Positions 40,076-49,129 are shown, counted from the stretch's first letter. The stretch is 64,000 nt of DNA from JOPF136 sp963773835 (GCA_963773835.1 CAVZCQ010000002.1:620001-684000); one strand, 5' to 3'. Made by a program: numbers and translations. The notes: generated from the sequence alone by a model not told the origin.

Positions 40076-41380
40076 ATGATTCCCCGATACACGAGGGCGG
40101 AGATGGGCCGGCTGTGGAGCGATGAGCATCGCTTCGCGAAGTGGCTGGAAGTGGAGCTGGCCGCGACGGAGACGCTCGCTGCTGCGGGAATCGTGCCTGG
40201 GGCAGCGGCGGAGGCGCTCCGCGAGCGCGCGCGAGTGGACGTGAAACGCATCCACGAAGTGGAAGCGCGGGTGAAGCACGACGTGATCGCGTTTACGGTG
40301 GTCGTGGGCGAATCCGTGGGCGATGCGGAAGCGGCGCGGTGGCTGCATTACGGGCTCACTTCCAACGATGTGGTGGACACGGCGCAGGCGCTGGTGCTGC
40401 GTGACGCCTCGGCGCAGATCGAAGCAGGGCTGGCGGCGTTCGGGGAGGCGCTGCGGCGGCGCGCGTTCGAATTCAAAGACACGCCGCAAATCGGCCGGAC
40501 ACACGGGATTCATGCGGAGCCGATCACATTCGGCCTGAAACTGGCCATCTGGTATTCGGAGAACCAGCGCAACCTGGAACGGTTCCGTGCGGCGGCGCGG
40601 CAACTGGCGGTAGGGAAAATCTCCGGCGCGGTGGGTACGTGCGCGCATCTGGGGCCGGAGATCGAAGAGAAGATCTGCGCGCGGCTGGGGCTCGAGGCAG
40701 CGCCAATCTCGTCGCAGGTGCTGCAACGGGACCGGCACGCGCAGTACCTGGCAGCGCTGGCCATCATCGCCGCGTCGCTGGAAACCGCGGCGTTGGAAAT
40801 CCGGCACCTGCAGCGCACCGAAGTGCGCGAGGCGGAAGAACCGTTTGCCGCGGGGCAGCGGGGCAGCTCGGCGATGCCGCACAAACGCAACCCAGTGAGC
40901 TGCGAGCAGGTGTGCGGGCTGGCGCGGCTGGTGAGGACGAATGCGCTGGCGGCGGTGGAGAACATGGCGCTGTGGCACGAGCGGGACATCTCGCACAGCT
41001 CGGTGGAACGGGTGATCCTGCCGGATTCGACGACGCTGGTGGACTATCTGCTGGACCGAATGACGACGATCGTGAGGGACATGCGCGTCTTTCCGCACCG
41101 CATGAAGCACAACCTGGAGCTGACACAGGGTCTGGTGTTCTCCGGGCAACTCCTGCAAGACCTGGTGGAGGCAGGAGCGCCGCGGGAAGAGGCGTACAAA
41201 TGGGTGCAGGAAAACGCGATGGCGGCGTGGGAACACGAGACGAGTTTCCGGGAGCGAGTGGCGGGGGACCCGCGGATCGCGCGCCATCTGTCCCACGAAG
41301 CGCTGGAACGGGCGTTTGACGTCGGGCGGCAGCTCCGCCACGTGGACGCGCTGTTCACGCGGGTGTTCGGAAGAAGCTAA
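40076..41380 (+). CDS. purB: Adenylosuccinate lyase
   Basis: A 434-residue lyase of the fumarase/aspartase superfamily. The three conserved regions are WLHYGLTSNDVVDTAQ, GRTHGIHAEPITFGLK and the signature GQRGSSAMPHKRNPV. It splits adenylosuccinate and SAICAR in purine synthesis. The ATG at 40076 (MIPRYTRAEMGRLW) matches the family start; the longer upstream frame runs through a repeat. Confidence 0.95.
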   Translation: MIPRYTRAEMGRLWSDEHRFAKWLEVELAATETLAAAGIVPGAAAEALRERARVDVKRIHEVEARVKHDVIAFTVVVGESVGDAEAARWLHYGLTSNDVVDTAQALVLRDASAQIEAGLAAFGEALRRRAFEFKDTPQIGRTHGIHAEPITFGLKLAIWYSENQRNLERFRAAARQLAVGKISGAVGTCAHLGPEIEEKICARLGLEAAPISSQVLQRDRHAQYLAALAIIAASLETAALEIRHLQRTEVREAEEPFAAGQRGSSAMPHKRNPVSCEQVCGLARLVRTNALAAVENMALWHERDISHSSVERVILPDSTTLVDYLLDRMTTIVRDMRVFPHRMKHNLELTQGLVFSGQLLQDLVEAGAPREEAYKWVQENAMAAWEHETSFRERVAGDPRIARHLSHEALERAFDVGRQLRHVDALFTRVFGRS

Positions 41381-41465
41381 ACCGTGGCCGGAGGACGACA
41401 GTCCCTGTCCGGGGGAGAGAAGCCGGTTAAACCTCCCGAGGGTTTCAGCCGAAGAAAATAATGGA

Positions 41466-42161
41466 ATGAAACTTCGTGTGCTGATAGTGGACGCGGACAA
41501 AGCGTCCTGCGACTCGATCCAGTCCGTGATGGCCGCCTCCAACCTGGAGGCGGTGGCGGAAACCAGCAGCAGCCGCGCTGCGGAATTCCTGCGAAAAGAA
41601 AAATACGACGCGCTGTTCCTGGAGCTGCACATGCCGTCGCCGGACGGGCTGCAACTGGCGAAAATGGCGCGGAGTTCGGGGATGAACCGGCGGACGCCGA
41701 TCATTATGGTTTCCGGGCAGAACGCGCCGGACTCGATGTCGCGGGCGTTTGAAGCCGGCGCAAATTTCTTCATCTTCAAACCCTTCGACCGCAGCCGGCT
41801 GATGCGCGTGCTTCGCGCGGCCCACGGCCCCATCGAGCGGGAGCGCCGCAGGTTCCAGCGCGTGGAAGTGTCGCGGCACGTGGCCGTGCAGTCCGGCGAG
41901 GAACAAGTGGAAGGAAACACGGTGGACTTGAGCCTGCAAGGCATGCTCGTCGAAGCGCCGCGCAGCTTTCCCGTCGGCAGCCAGGTGAAAATCCGCCTGG
42001 TGCTCGCCGCCGGCCAGAGGCCGGTGAGCGGAACCGGAAAAGTGGTGCGGCAGGCGGGTCCGAACCGCATGGGAATCGAGCTGGATGGGCTGACCGGCGA
42101 CGATGCCGAACGCCTGCAGACGTTCCTGCTACCGCTGATTCTGAAGTCGGTGGGAGAGTGA
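41466..42161 (+). CDS. Pseudo-receiver - PilZ protein
   Basis: A 231-residue protein. Residues 1-118 are a receiver fold (LRVLIVDADKASCDSI, IIMVSGQNAP, FFIFKPFDRSRL). The phosphoacceptor aspartate is replaced by glutamate: ALFLELHMPSPDG instead of LxLDxxMP. The acidic pair is reduced to VDAD. Residues about 130-225 are a PilZ domain with RRFQR and DLSLQG intact, so c-di-GMP binding is expected. The Asp-to-Glu change could lock the receiver in an active-like state. Confidence 0.85.
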   Translation: MKLRVLIVDADKASCDSIQSVMAASNLEAVAETSSSRAAEFLRKEKYDALFLELHMPSPDGLQLAKMARSSGMNRRTPIIMVSGQNAPDSMSRAFEAGANFFIFKPFDRSRLMRVLRAAHGPIERERRRFQRVEVSRHVAVQSGEEQVEGNTVDLSLQGMLVEAPRSFPVGSQVKIRLVLAAGQRPVSGTGKVVRQAGPNRMGIELDGLTGDDAERLQTFLLPLILKSVGE

Positions 42162-42208
42162 GAAGGGGCCAGGGTCAGAAACACCCTCCAGCGGACGGCG
42201 GGCAAGCA

Positions 42209-42301
42209 CTGGCCGTAGCTACCGGCGAACCAGCCAGAATAGGCAGGAACCCACGACGCGCCGGGTGCGTTCAGGAGCGCAGCCAGGAGTGGCTGCGCCA
42301 C
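42209..42301 (-). repeat. Two REP-like elements downstream of efp
   Basis: On the minus strand, GTGG with arms GCGCAGCCA/TGGCTGCGC and loop CTCC at 42277-42301 (nine-base perfect stem, same loop family as the class A REPs). A degenerate GTAGCTACGGCCAGTGCTT element at 42209-42231 resembles the class D element at 56085-56117. Confidence 0.5.
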
Positions 42302-42306
42302 ATGGA

Positions 42307-42867
42307 CTACTGAGCGCGCTGGACGTAGCGGCCTTCCGAGGTGTCCACACGTACGCGATCGCCGTTGTTGATGAACGGCGGGACGCTAATCACCAGTCCG
42401 GTCTCCAGCTTTGCCGGCTTCATCACCGCGCTGGCTGTAGCTTTCTGCATCGTAGGCTCAGTATCCAGCACTACAAGGTCCACCGTGTCCGGAAGGATGA
42501 CTCCCATCGGCTTCCCCTCGTAATATTCCAGCTTCAGGTGGATGCCGGGCAGCAGGTAGTCCACCGCATCGCCGAGCACATCGCGGCCCAGGTGGATCTG
42601 CTCGAAGTTTTCGACGTTCATGAAATGCCAACCGCCGCTGTCGGCGTAGAGATATTCATATTCGATTTCGTCGAGAATGGCGCGCTCCACAAATTCCTCG
42701 GCGCGGAACCGGTAGTCGATGATGGCGCCGGATTTGAGGTTGCGGAGGCGGGTGGCCATGGCGCCGCGTTTGTTACCGGGCGTGCGGTGATCCACGGTAA
42801 AGACGGTGTAGAGGTCTCCCTCGAACTGGATCACCATTCCCGGGCGCAATTGTGTTGCTTTGACCAT
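42307..42867 (-). CDS. efp: Translation elongation factor P
   Basis: A 186-residue EF-P with all three domains (ATQLRPGMVIQFEGDLYTV; GWHFMNVENFEQIHL; PAKLETGLVISVPPFINNGDRVRVDT). EF-P relieves ribosome stalling at polyproline. In the domain I loop, where Escherichia coli has PGKGQA with the modified lysine, this protein has PGNKRGA. The aligned residue is therefore Asn, followed by Lys-Arg, suggesting a different or shifted modification. REP-like elements follow the stop codon. Confidence 0.93.
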   Translation of the reverse strand: MVKATQLRPGMVIQFEGDLYTVFTVDHRTPGNKRGAMATRLRNLKSGAIIDYRFRAEEFVERAILDEIEYEYLYADSGGWHFMNVENFEQIHLGRDVLGDAVDYLLPGIHLKLEYYEGKPMGVILPDTVDLVVLDTEPTMQKATASAVMKPAKLETGLVISVPPFINNGDRVRVDTSEGRYVQRAQ

Positions 42868-43233
42868 TTGCCAGACTCCTCGAAATCAGGTGGAACCGCA
42901 GACCCCCAACCGCCGGAAACAACGAGCGGGTCACGGCCCGCCAGTTGCGGACCGTAATCGGTGCTGCTGCGGCAGGCCGTCGCGATTGCCGGTGGGGCTA
43001 TCGAGACGGAAGGCGCGGGCGCCCCGAAGCTTCGGGACGCCCGGCCCGGAACAAATACTATAGCGCGGACCGGCCCATCTCCGCCACCTCGTGCTGCCCG
43101 CCAGCCGCTCCGGCGCCGCGCGCGAGGCATCGGCCCGGTCTGCGTGGGGCGCAGGCTTCGCTTGCTTCTGGATGCCGCTGTGGAGTAGTTTGTGGGACTG
43201 CTCTCCCCGGTGCGGGGCGGGCCAGGAGGCGCT
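42868..43233. other. Intergenic region between efp and STAS genes
   Basis: A 366-bp divergent region. It contains a perfect palindrome CCCGAAGCTTCGGG at 43023-43036. No gene or clear promoter was recognised. Confidence 0.4.
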
Positions 43234-43581
43234 GTGTCGGAACACGCCCGCTTCAACGTTCGGTTTGTCGATAAAGGTGTCATTCTGGATGTCCAGGGCC
43301 CGGTGCGGCTCGGCGAGACCGAGCAGGCCCTGCGCGAGAAGGTGCAGGAGTTGGTGGCCGCCGGCAACCGCAATATCGCCGTGAATCTGGCAGGAGTGAC
43401 CATGCTGGACAGTTCGGGGATCGGAGCCATGGTACGTTCGTTTACGTCCGTAAATCGCAGCGGCGGAAAATTCGTGATCTTTTCGCCCACGAAAATGATT
43501 CGCCAGACGCTGAAAATGGTGCGTCTGGACACCATCCTTTCCATCTACGACGACGAAGCCGCCGCTCTCGCCGCGCTCTAG
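43234..43581 (+). CDS. STAS-domain anti-sigma factor antagonist
   Basis: A 115-residue SpoIIAA-like protein starting at GTG 43234, with GGAGG five bases upstream. The phosphorylation-site strand is VTMLDSSGIGAMV, with the serine that partner kinases modify. Such proteins bind anti-sigma or switch kinases; the SpoIIE-type phosphatase at 45267 is a candidate to reactivate it. Confidence 0.87.
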   Translation: MSEHARFNVRFVDKGVILDVQGPVRLGETEQALREKVQELVAAGNRNIAVNLAGVTMLDSSGIGAMVRSFTSVNRSGGKFVIFSPTKMIRQTLKMVRLDTILSIYDDEAAALAAL

Positions 43582-43685
43582 CTGCCTGCCGGAACGCGAG
43601 TGGCGGAACGAGGAAATCCGCTCATCGCCCGATGTGACCCATGATTCGTGCCGCTGTGCGGCGGCGTGTGCGCGAGGAGGAAACC

Positions 43686-44036
43686 ATGGCGGATTCGCTG
43701 AAGGACTGGAACGCGTTTCGCGCAGAGATGAACGAGGAAATCGTCGGCTGCGGGCATCTGGGCGTGAAGCGATTTTTCGCGCTGGATCACCAGGCCTACG
43801 AGCCGGGGGCTCTGGACACGAAGACGAAGGAGCTGCTGGGACTGGTAGCCTCGTGCGTGCTGCGCTGCGACGACTGCATCACCTACCACGTGGTCCGCTG
43901 CGGCGAAGTGGGATGGAAACGCGCGGAAGTGATTGACGCGCTGAACGTGGCGCTGGTTGTGGGCGGCTCGATCACCATCCCGCATGTGCGGCGCGCGTTT
44001 GGGCGCATGCGCGAGGTGGACGGGCTGGCGCCGTAG
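43686..44036 (+). CDS. Carboxymuconolactone decarboxylase / AhpD-like protein
   Basis: A 116-residue all-helical protein with the AhpD-type redox motif CDDCITYHVVRC (CxxCxxxH). Such proteins act as alkylhydroperoxidases or gamma-carboxymuconolactone decarboxylases; the CxxC favours the former. The ATG at 43686 follows GAGGAGGAAACC. Confidence 0.83.
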   Translation: MADSLKDWNAFRAEMNEEIVGCGHLGVKRFFALDHQAYEPGALDTKTKELLGLVASCVLRCDDCITYHVVRCGEVGWKRAEVIDALNVALVVGGSITIPHVRRAFGRMREVDGLAP

Positions 44037-44206
44037 CGCCTGCAATTGAGGGAATGTTTACCCCCTGCGCACTTCGAACTCGGACCCCGCGGCCTTCGAG
44101 TGTCTTTTTCCGCTGTTCCTGCATCTAATGGAGTGACCGATTCAAAGCAACAAATCTTTAACGCGGCAGCAAATCTTCCCTGACATAAAATGGAGATTGG
44201 AAAGCC

Positions 44207-45037
44207 ATGAGTGAGACGCCGGTGAAGAACTATCTTTTCGCGAGCGACTTCGACCAGACGTTGACGTTCAACGATTCGGGATACGTGTTGAGCGAGATCG
44301 TGGGAATTCCGACCGAGGAATTCAAGCGCAAGGCCAACGGGATGGCCAAACTGAACCTGGTGCAGCAGGGCGCGGAACTGGCCTATCTGCTGCTCCACGA
44401 CCCCGAATTCAAGTCGCGGGTGCGCCGGGAACATTTGTACGAAGTGGGAAAGCGCATTCGGCTGAAGGACAACATCGGACTGCTGTACGAGATTCTGGAC
44501 CATGGGATCCCTGGATATCACTTCGAGTTTTCCATCCTTTCCGCCGCACCGGTGGAGGTGATCCAGTCGGCGCTGGAGGGTATCGTGCCGGCCGAGCGGA
44601 TTTACGGCACGGAATTCAGCTACACCAGTACCGGTGAGGTGGATACGATCCTGCGGGCCACGGCCGGCTTCGGGAAGGTGAGCGTGCTCGACCGGCTTCA
44701 GGAAGAGCTCCAGATCGGGCCGGACCACGTGATCTATGCGGGCGACGGCAGCTCCGACATCCACGTGATGCTGCACGTGAACGCGCGGGACGGATTCACG
44801 ATCTCGGTGTCGGAAACGCGGCGGGTAGCCAACATCGCGCAGCGAACGGTGCTGGGGAACAATGCGATCGTGGTGCTCGTCCCGATCCTGGAAAAAATCG
44901 TGGGCTGGCAGCGCCCGCAAATCCGCAACTTCCTCGAGTCCTACGGCTTTTTGACGCAGGAATGGGACAGCGTCCGCACTGATTGGCTCACGCTCCGGCC
45001 CGCTCTCAACGAGCCGTCCAAGGTAGCCAGCGCTTAA
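44207..45037 (+). CDS. HAD-superfamily phosphatase (SerB-like, class IB)
   Basis: A 276-residue hydrolase with motif I FASDFDQTLTF, motif II FSILSAAP and motif III IYAGDGSSDIHVM. The helical cap between motifs I and II suggests a phosphoserine- or related small-molecule phosphatase. Substrate not determinable. It has its own 170-bp upstream region. Confidence 0.8.
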   Translation: MSETPVKNYLFASDFDQTLTFNDSGYVLSEIVGIPTEEFKRKANGMAKLNLVQQGAELAYLLLHDPEFKSRVRREHLYEVGKRIRLKDNIGLLYEILDHGIPGYHFEFSILSAAPVEVIQSALEGIVPAERIYGTEFSYTSTGEVDTILRATAGFGKVSVLDRLQEELQIGPDHVIYAGDGSSDIHVMLHVNARDGFTISVSETRRVANIAQRTVLGNNAIVVLVPILEKIVGWQRPQIRNFLESYGFLTQEWDSVRTDWLTLRPALNEPSKVASA

Positions 45038-45266
45038 TCCTGTTTTCTCCCCGCCCGCCATGTGCCCGTACTGAGCGTTCAGTAGAATTTCCCGCGAACG
45101 ATTGCCGGTCGCCGCAGAGTAAGAACAGTGCGACACCGCCCTGGCTGGGCCATGCGCCCCTGGTTGGTACCCTCCTATCCATGTCGATTCTCTGCCGTTC
45201 GTACGTCGTACAGTTGAAAGACGACGAGCATGGCGCACCCCATCGGAGGGCTCAGGAGGGCCGGCA

Positions 45267-46064
45267 ATGCTTCCCGCACTTGAAAACGAGATGGCGGAGG
45301 GGCGCGAGGCCCTGGATGCGCGCCTGGCGAGGGAGGTGCAGGCAGGGTTGTTCCCCCGGCGTTTCCCGCGCCTCGAGTCCCTCTCGTACGCAGGGCTTTC
45401 GCGGCCGGCTGGGCTGGTGGGCGGGGATTACTACGACTTTCTGGACCTGGGGCGGGGGTACCTGGGAGTGGTGGTCGGCGACGTATCGGGAAAGGGAGTT
45501 GCGGCCGCGATGCTGATGGCGAATTTGCAGGCACACGTGCGCAGCCAGTGCGCGCTGGCGCTGGAAGACCTGGGCAGCCTGCTGCGGGCGGTGAACCGGA
45601 TGTTTCTGGAGAGCACGCTGGCGGTCCGCTACGCGACGGTGTTCTTCGGGGAATACCGCGATGCGGACAGGCGGCTGCGCTACGTCAATTGCGGGCATCC
45701 CGCGGCCCTGGTGTGCCACCCGGACGGGGCCATGGAGCGGCTGGGGGCCACGGCCACGGTGCTGGGGCTCGGGGACGATTGGGATTGCGAGATTGGAGAA
45801 AAGCGGCTCGCGCCTGGTGCTAGGCTGCTCGTTTACACCGATGGGGTGACGGAGGCGACGAACGAGCGTGGCGAGGAGTTTGGGGAGCAACGGCTGGCCG
45901 AACTCTTGGGCGCGGCCCGGCAGATGCCGGCGGAAGGATGGCTCGAGTCCATGTTGGAGGGAGCACGGCGATTTGCCGGCCAGGAGTTTAAGGACGACGT
46001 GACGCTGGTGGGGGCGTGCGGCGTGAATGCAGGAGGGATAAAAGCCAGGGGGTGTCGATATTAG
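45267..46064 (+). CDS. SpoIIE/RsbU-type PP2C phosphatase
   Basis: A 265-residue stand-alone phosphatase domain. Metal-binding aspartates are in GGDYYDF, VVGDVSGKGVAAAML and LLVYTDGVTEATN. It likely dephosphorylates a STAS-domain protein (two are encoded in this window) in a partner-switching pathway. AGGAGGG lies eight bases before the ATG. Confidence 0.88.
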   Translation: MLPALENEMAEGREALDARLAREVQAGLFPRRFPRLESLSYAGLSRPAGLVGGDYYDFLDLGRGYLGVVVGDVSGKGVAAAMLMANLQAHVRSQCALALEDLGSLLRAVNRMFLESTLAVRYATVFFGEYRDADRRLRYVNCGHPAALVCHPDGAMERLGATATVLGLGDDWDCEIGEKRLAPGARLLVYTDGVTEATNERGEEFGEQRLAELLGAARQMPAEGWLESMLEGARRFAGQEFKDDVTLVGACGVNAGGIKARGCRY

Positions 46065-46078
46065 GCGGGTCGAACGTC
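46053..46078 (+). promoter_or_regulatory. ECF42-type promoter upstream of DinB
   Basis: TGTCGA, 16 bases, CGTC(GTA). The same motif with the same spacing occurs at 47263-47288. It matches the published ECF42 promoter motif (TGTCGA in the -35 and CGA/TC in the -10 region), and overlaps the end of the phosphatase gene. Confidence 0.7.
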
Positions 46079-46136
46079 GTACCAGTGAGAGGGGCGGATG
46101 GAACCCCCGCTGAGAGGGTGCGAAAGGAGACAGTCG

Positions 46137-46712
46137 ATGGAACACAGCACACTGGCCGAGACAATTCCGTCTGCGAGGCTGACTTTCGAGGAACGCGAGC
46201 ACGCGGAACGGTATCTGGCCGCGACGCGCGACCTCCTGGTGGAGTCGTTGAAGGGACTTTCCGCCGCGCAATGGAATTTCAAGCCTGCACCGGACCGCTG
46301 GTCAATTGCGGAGGTCATGGGCCACATCGCGATCGTCGAGAGCCGCGTGCAGGAAATCGTCGGCAACATGGCGCAAGCGCCGGCCGATGCCCTGGATCGC
46401 GATATCAAACAGGTGGACGCATTCGTCCTGGCGGTGATTCCGATGCGACACCCGAAATACAAAGCGCCAGAGCATGTGTCTCCCGCCGCGGGGAGTACGG
46501 GGAGCGAGACGCTCGAGAAGTTTCTGCGCAGCCGGCTGCAGACCGAGGAGTTGCTTCGCTGCTCGCCGAACCTTCGCGGGCGGGTGCTGCCGCATCCTGT
46601 GTTTGGCCCGTGGGACGGGTATCAATGGATTCTGGCTGCGGGCGGACACTGCGCGCGGCATACGGGACAGATCCTGGAGGTCAAAGAGGATCCGAACTTC
46701 CCGGGGAACTGA
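46137..46712 (+). CDS. DinB-family protein
   Basis: A 191-residue four-helix-bundle protein with histidines in VMGHIAIVES and GGHCARHTGQI, the likely metal ligands of DinB/YfiT-like enzymes. Members include thiol-dependent transferases; no substrate is implied here. The start at 46137 follows AAAGGAGA. It is the first gene after an ECF42-type promoter and precedes the YCII gene by 59 bp. Confidence 0.8.
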   Translation: MEHSTLAETIPSARLTFEEREHAERYLAATRDLLVESLKGLSAAQWNFKPAPDRWSIAEVMGHIAIVESRVQEIVGNMAQAPADALDRDIKQVDAFVLAVIPMRHPKYKAPEHVSPAAGSTGSETLEKFLRSRLQTEELLRCSPNLRGRVLPHPVFGPWDGYQWILAAGGHCARHTGQILEVKEDPNFPGN

Positions 46713-46771
46713 AGATCTGGAGATCGTTTGAAACACGGCGCAGGGCGAACGCCCTGGGCTGTACGAGGAGG

Positions 46772-47200
46772 ATGGCAATGCGTTACATGCTGCTGGTGTA
46801 TTCGAGAGAGACGGATATGGCGCGGGCTTCAAAGGAGGAGGAGGAAAGAATTCGCGAAGGACACCTTACGGTGATGACGGAGACAGCGGAGCGAGGAATC
46901 TTCCGCGGGGCGGAGCCGCTAAAGCCCACGAGCACGGCGACCACGGTGCGCGTGCAAGGCGGAAAGCCGCTGATTACCGACGGGCCGTTTGCGGAAACGA
47001 AAGAGCAACTCGCCGGGTATTACATCCTGGACTGCAAGGATCTGGACGAGGCGATTGGATGGGCCGCGAAGATCCCCACAGCGTGCAAGGGCGGCGAAGG
47101 ATGCATTGAAATCCGGCCAATCATTCCGATCCCCCAGCCGGGATCGCCGGAATTTGGCAAGCCCGGATCCGTGCCGAGCCGGTTCAGCCGCGCGGGATAA
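46772..47200 (+). CDS. YCII-related (DGPF-domain) protein 1
   Basis: A 142-residue YciI-like protein with RYMLLVYSRE at the N terminus and the hallmark ITDGPFAETKEQLAGYYIL. DGPF proteins are conserved partners and main targets of ECF42 sigma factors; their biochemical role is not settled. The C terminus is extended by a Pro-rich tail (IPIPQPGSPEFGKPG). Confidence 0.87.
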   Translation: MAMRYMLLVYSRETDMARASKEEEERIREGHLTVMTETAERGIFRGAEPLKPTSTATTVRVQGGKPLITDGPFAETKEQLAGYYILDCKDLDEAIGWAAKIPTACKGGEGCIEIRPIIPIPQPGSPEFGKPGSVPSRFSRAG

Positions 47201-47262
47201 AAGGCCGAAGCGGGCACGCGGCGGAGCGCTCTGCAGTGAAATGCTAAGAGGAGCGGCGGCGC

Positions 47263-47288
47263 TGTCGAATTCGGACGGCTCGCGCGTC
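47263..47288 (+). promoter_or_regulatory. ECF42-type promoter upstream of the second YCII gene
   Basis: TGTCGA, 16 bases, CGTC(GTA), identical in motif and spacing to 46053-46078. It is about 23 bp upstream of the ATG at 47311 and could also transcribe the sigma factor gene. Confidence 0.72.
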
Positions 47289-47310
47289 GTAGGGATGGGA
47301 GGAAACCACA

Positions 47311-47655
47311 ATGGAATATCTGCTGCTGATTTACGAAGATGAGAAGCGCTGGGCGCGCATGGACAAGGGTGCGATCGACAAAGAGGTAACCGAGTACCAT
47401 GCCTTCGGGAAGGCGCACGCCGCGGCCATCAAGGGAGGCAACGCGCTCCAGCCCACGCCCACTGCCGCAACCGTCCGCGTGCGGAAGGAAAAGCAACTGG
47501 TGACCGACGGGCCCTTCGCAGAGACCAAGGAACAGCTCGGTGGATTCTATCTGATCGAAGCAAAGGACCGCGACGAAGCAGTGGCCATGGCATCAAAGAT
47601 TCCCGGGGCGCGCTTCGGGTCCATCGAGGTGCGGCCCATCATGAAGTTCTCGTAG
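47311..47655 (+). CDS. YCII-related (DGPF-domain) protein 2
   Basis: A 114-residue YciI-like protein (MEYLLLIYEDEKRW, LVTDGPFAETKEQLGGFYLIE, GSIEVRPI). It is a paralogue of the preceding YCII protein, without its tail. Followed by the sigma factor gene after 54 bp. Confidence 0.9.
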   Translation: MEYLLLIYEDEKRWARMDKGAIDKEVTEYHAFGKAHAAAIKGGNALQPTPTAATVRVRKEKQLVTDGPFAETKEQLGGFYLIEAKDRDEAVAMASKIPGARFGSIEVRPIMKFS

Positions 47656-47709
47656 CTCCGCTCGCGCGGCGCAGAGGGGTGGAGTGGCGGAGGCGGGCGC
47701 GCTGCGGCG

Positions 47710-49035
47710 GTGAGTGTGAGCGAAGGTATGCCTCCTCAGTCCGATCGAGAACTCGCGAACGACACCCCGGGAGGCCAGGCGGACGCGAAAGCGGCAGCCG
47801 AACGAGTGTTCCGGGAAGAGTCGGGCCGGATTGTGGCTTCGCTCATCCGCATATCGGGCTCGTTCGACCTGGCCGAAGAGGCGATGCAGGAAGCGTTTGC
47901 TTCCGCGGTGGCGCACTGGCCGGAGCGCGGGATTCCGGCGAAGCCAGGGGCATGGATCACGGCGGTTGCCCACCGGAAGCTGATTGACGGAGCGCGGCGG
48001 CAGAAAACGCGGAACGAGAGCCAGGATGCGCTCGGCTACGAACTGCAGAGCGCGGCGCGGCGGGACGAGCCCTCCGCGGATGAGCTGTCCGTGAATTATC
48101 CCGACGAGCGCATGCGGCTGATGTTCACGTGCTGCCACCCGGCGCTGAACCGGGAAGCGCAAGTGGCGCTGACGCTGCGAACGCTGGGAGGGCTGACGAC
48201 GCCGGAAATTGCGCGGGCATTCCTGGTGGCGGAGGCCACGCTGGCGCAGCGGCTGGTGCGGGCGAAACAGAAAATCCGCGACGCGAACATTCCCTACGAA
48301 GTGCCGCCGGAGCACCTCCTGCCTGAGCGTCTGGAAGCGGTGCAGGCGGTCATCTACCTGATATTCAACGAAGGCTACAGCGCAACGAGGGGCGAACGGC
48401 TGGTGAGGGAGGATTTATGCGCCGAGGCCATCCGGCTAGGCCGCACGCTGTGCGAGCTACTGCCTGCGGAGGCGGAAAGCCTGGGGCTCCTGGCGCTGAT
48501 GCTGCTGCACGATTCGCGGCGGCGGGCGCGGATGAATGCGCAGGGGCAGCTCGTGCCGCTCGAAGAGCAGGACCGCTCATTGTGGAACCGCGCACAGAAC
48601 GCGGAAGGCTCGCGGCTGGTGCGGCAGGCACTCGAGCGGCACGCGGTTGGGCCATACCAGTTGCAAGCGGCGATTGCGGCGCTGCACGGGGAAGCAGAGC
48701 GGGCGGAGCAGACCGATTGGCGCCAGATCTCCGCGCTCTATGGAGAGCTGGAAAAGATTTCCTCCTCTCCTGTAGTGAGGCTGAATCACGCTGTGGCTGT
48801 GGCCATGAGTGAGGGATTGGAAAAGGGACTGGCGAGAATGGACGAACTCGGGGCGAGCGGCGAGCTGGACAGCTATTACCTCTTGCCGGCTGCGCAGGCG
48901 GATATTCTGCGGCGGCTAGGGCGGCGGGCCGAGGCGGGGAAGGCCTACCGCCGGGCACTCGAGCTGGCGACGAACCGCGTGGAGCAAGACTATTTACGCC
49001 GGCGGCTCAGCGAGGTGGAGGGTGGACAGGGCTGA
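47710..49035 (+). CDS. ECF42-family RNA polymerase sigma factor
   Basis: A 441-residue ECF sigma factor with a long C-terminal extension. Region 2 covers about residues 30-95 (LAEEAMQEAFASAVAHWPERGIP split across the helix, KPGAWITAVAHRKLID) and region 4 about 130-190 (LTLRTLGGLTTPEIARAFLV, LAQRLVRAKQKI). The remaining about 240 residues are TPR-like helices (ALEEQDRSLWNRA, AEAGKAYRRALELATN) typical of ECF42. No anti-sigma gene is adjacent, as expected for this group. Starts at 47716 (GTG) or 47728 (ATG) are also possible. Confidence 0.9.
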   Translation: MSVSEGMPPQSDRELANDTPGGQADAKAAAERVFREESGRIVASLIRISGSFDLAEEAMQEAFASAVAHWPERGIPAKPGAWITAVAHRKLIDGARRQKTRNESQDALGYELQSAARRDEPSADELSVNYPDERMRLMFTCCHPALNREAQVALTLRTLGGLTTPEIARAFLVAEATLAQRLVRAKQKIRDANIPYEVPPEHLLPERLEAVQAVIYLIFNEGYSATRGERLVREDLCAEAIRLGRTLCELLPAEAESLGLLALMLLHDSRRRARMNAQGQLVPLEEQDRSLWNRAQNAEGSRLVRQALERHAVGPYQLQAAIAALHGEAERAEQTDWRQISALYGELEKISSSPVVRLNHAVAVAMSEGLEKGLARMDELGASGELDSYYLLPAAQADILRRLGRRAEAGKAYRRALELATNRVEQDYLRRRLSEVEGGQG

Positions 49036-49129
49036 GGAATAGGCGAGTGAGCAGAGGGCACAGGGGAAGTGGACAACGCAGAGGCGCAGAGCTCGCAGAG
49101 GAACGCAGAGAAAAGCAGGAACGCGAAAA

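Noticed and set aside
39131..42301. 1056-codon open frame on the minus strand
   Set aside because: Antisense to the WalJ-type, purB and receiver-PilZ genes; no domain and biased composition.
46104..46128. GCTGAGAGGGTG resembling a TPP riboswitch core
   Set aside because: The second conserved half (ACCTGATCTGG-like) is missing and the DinB start codon follows within a few bases; the sequence is better explained as a promoter-leader region.
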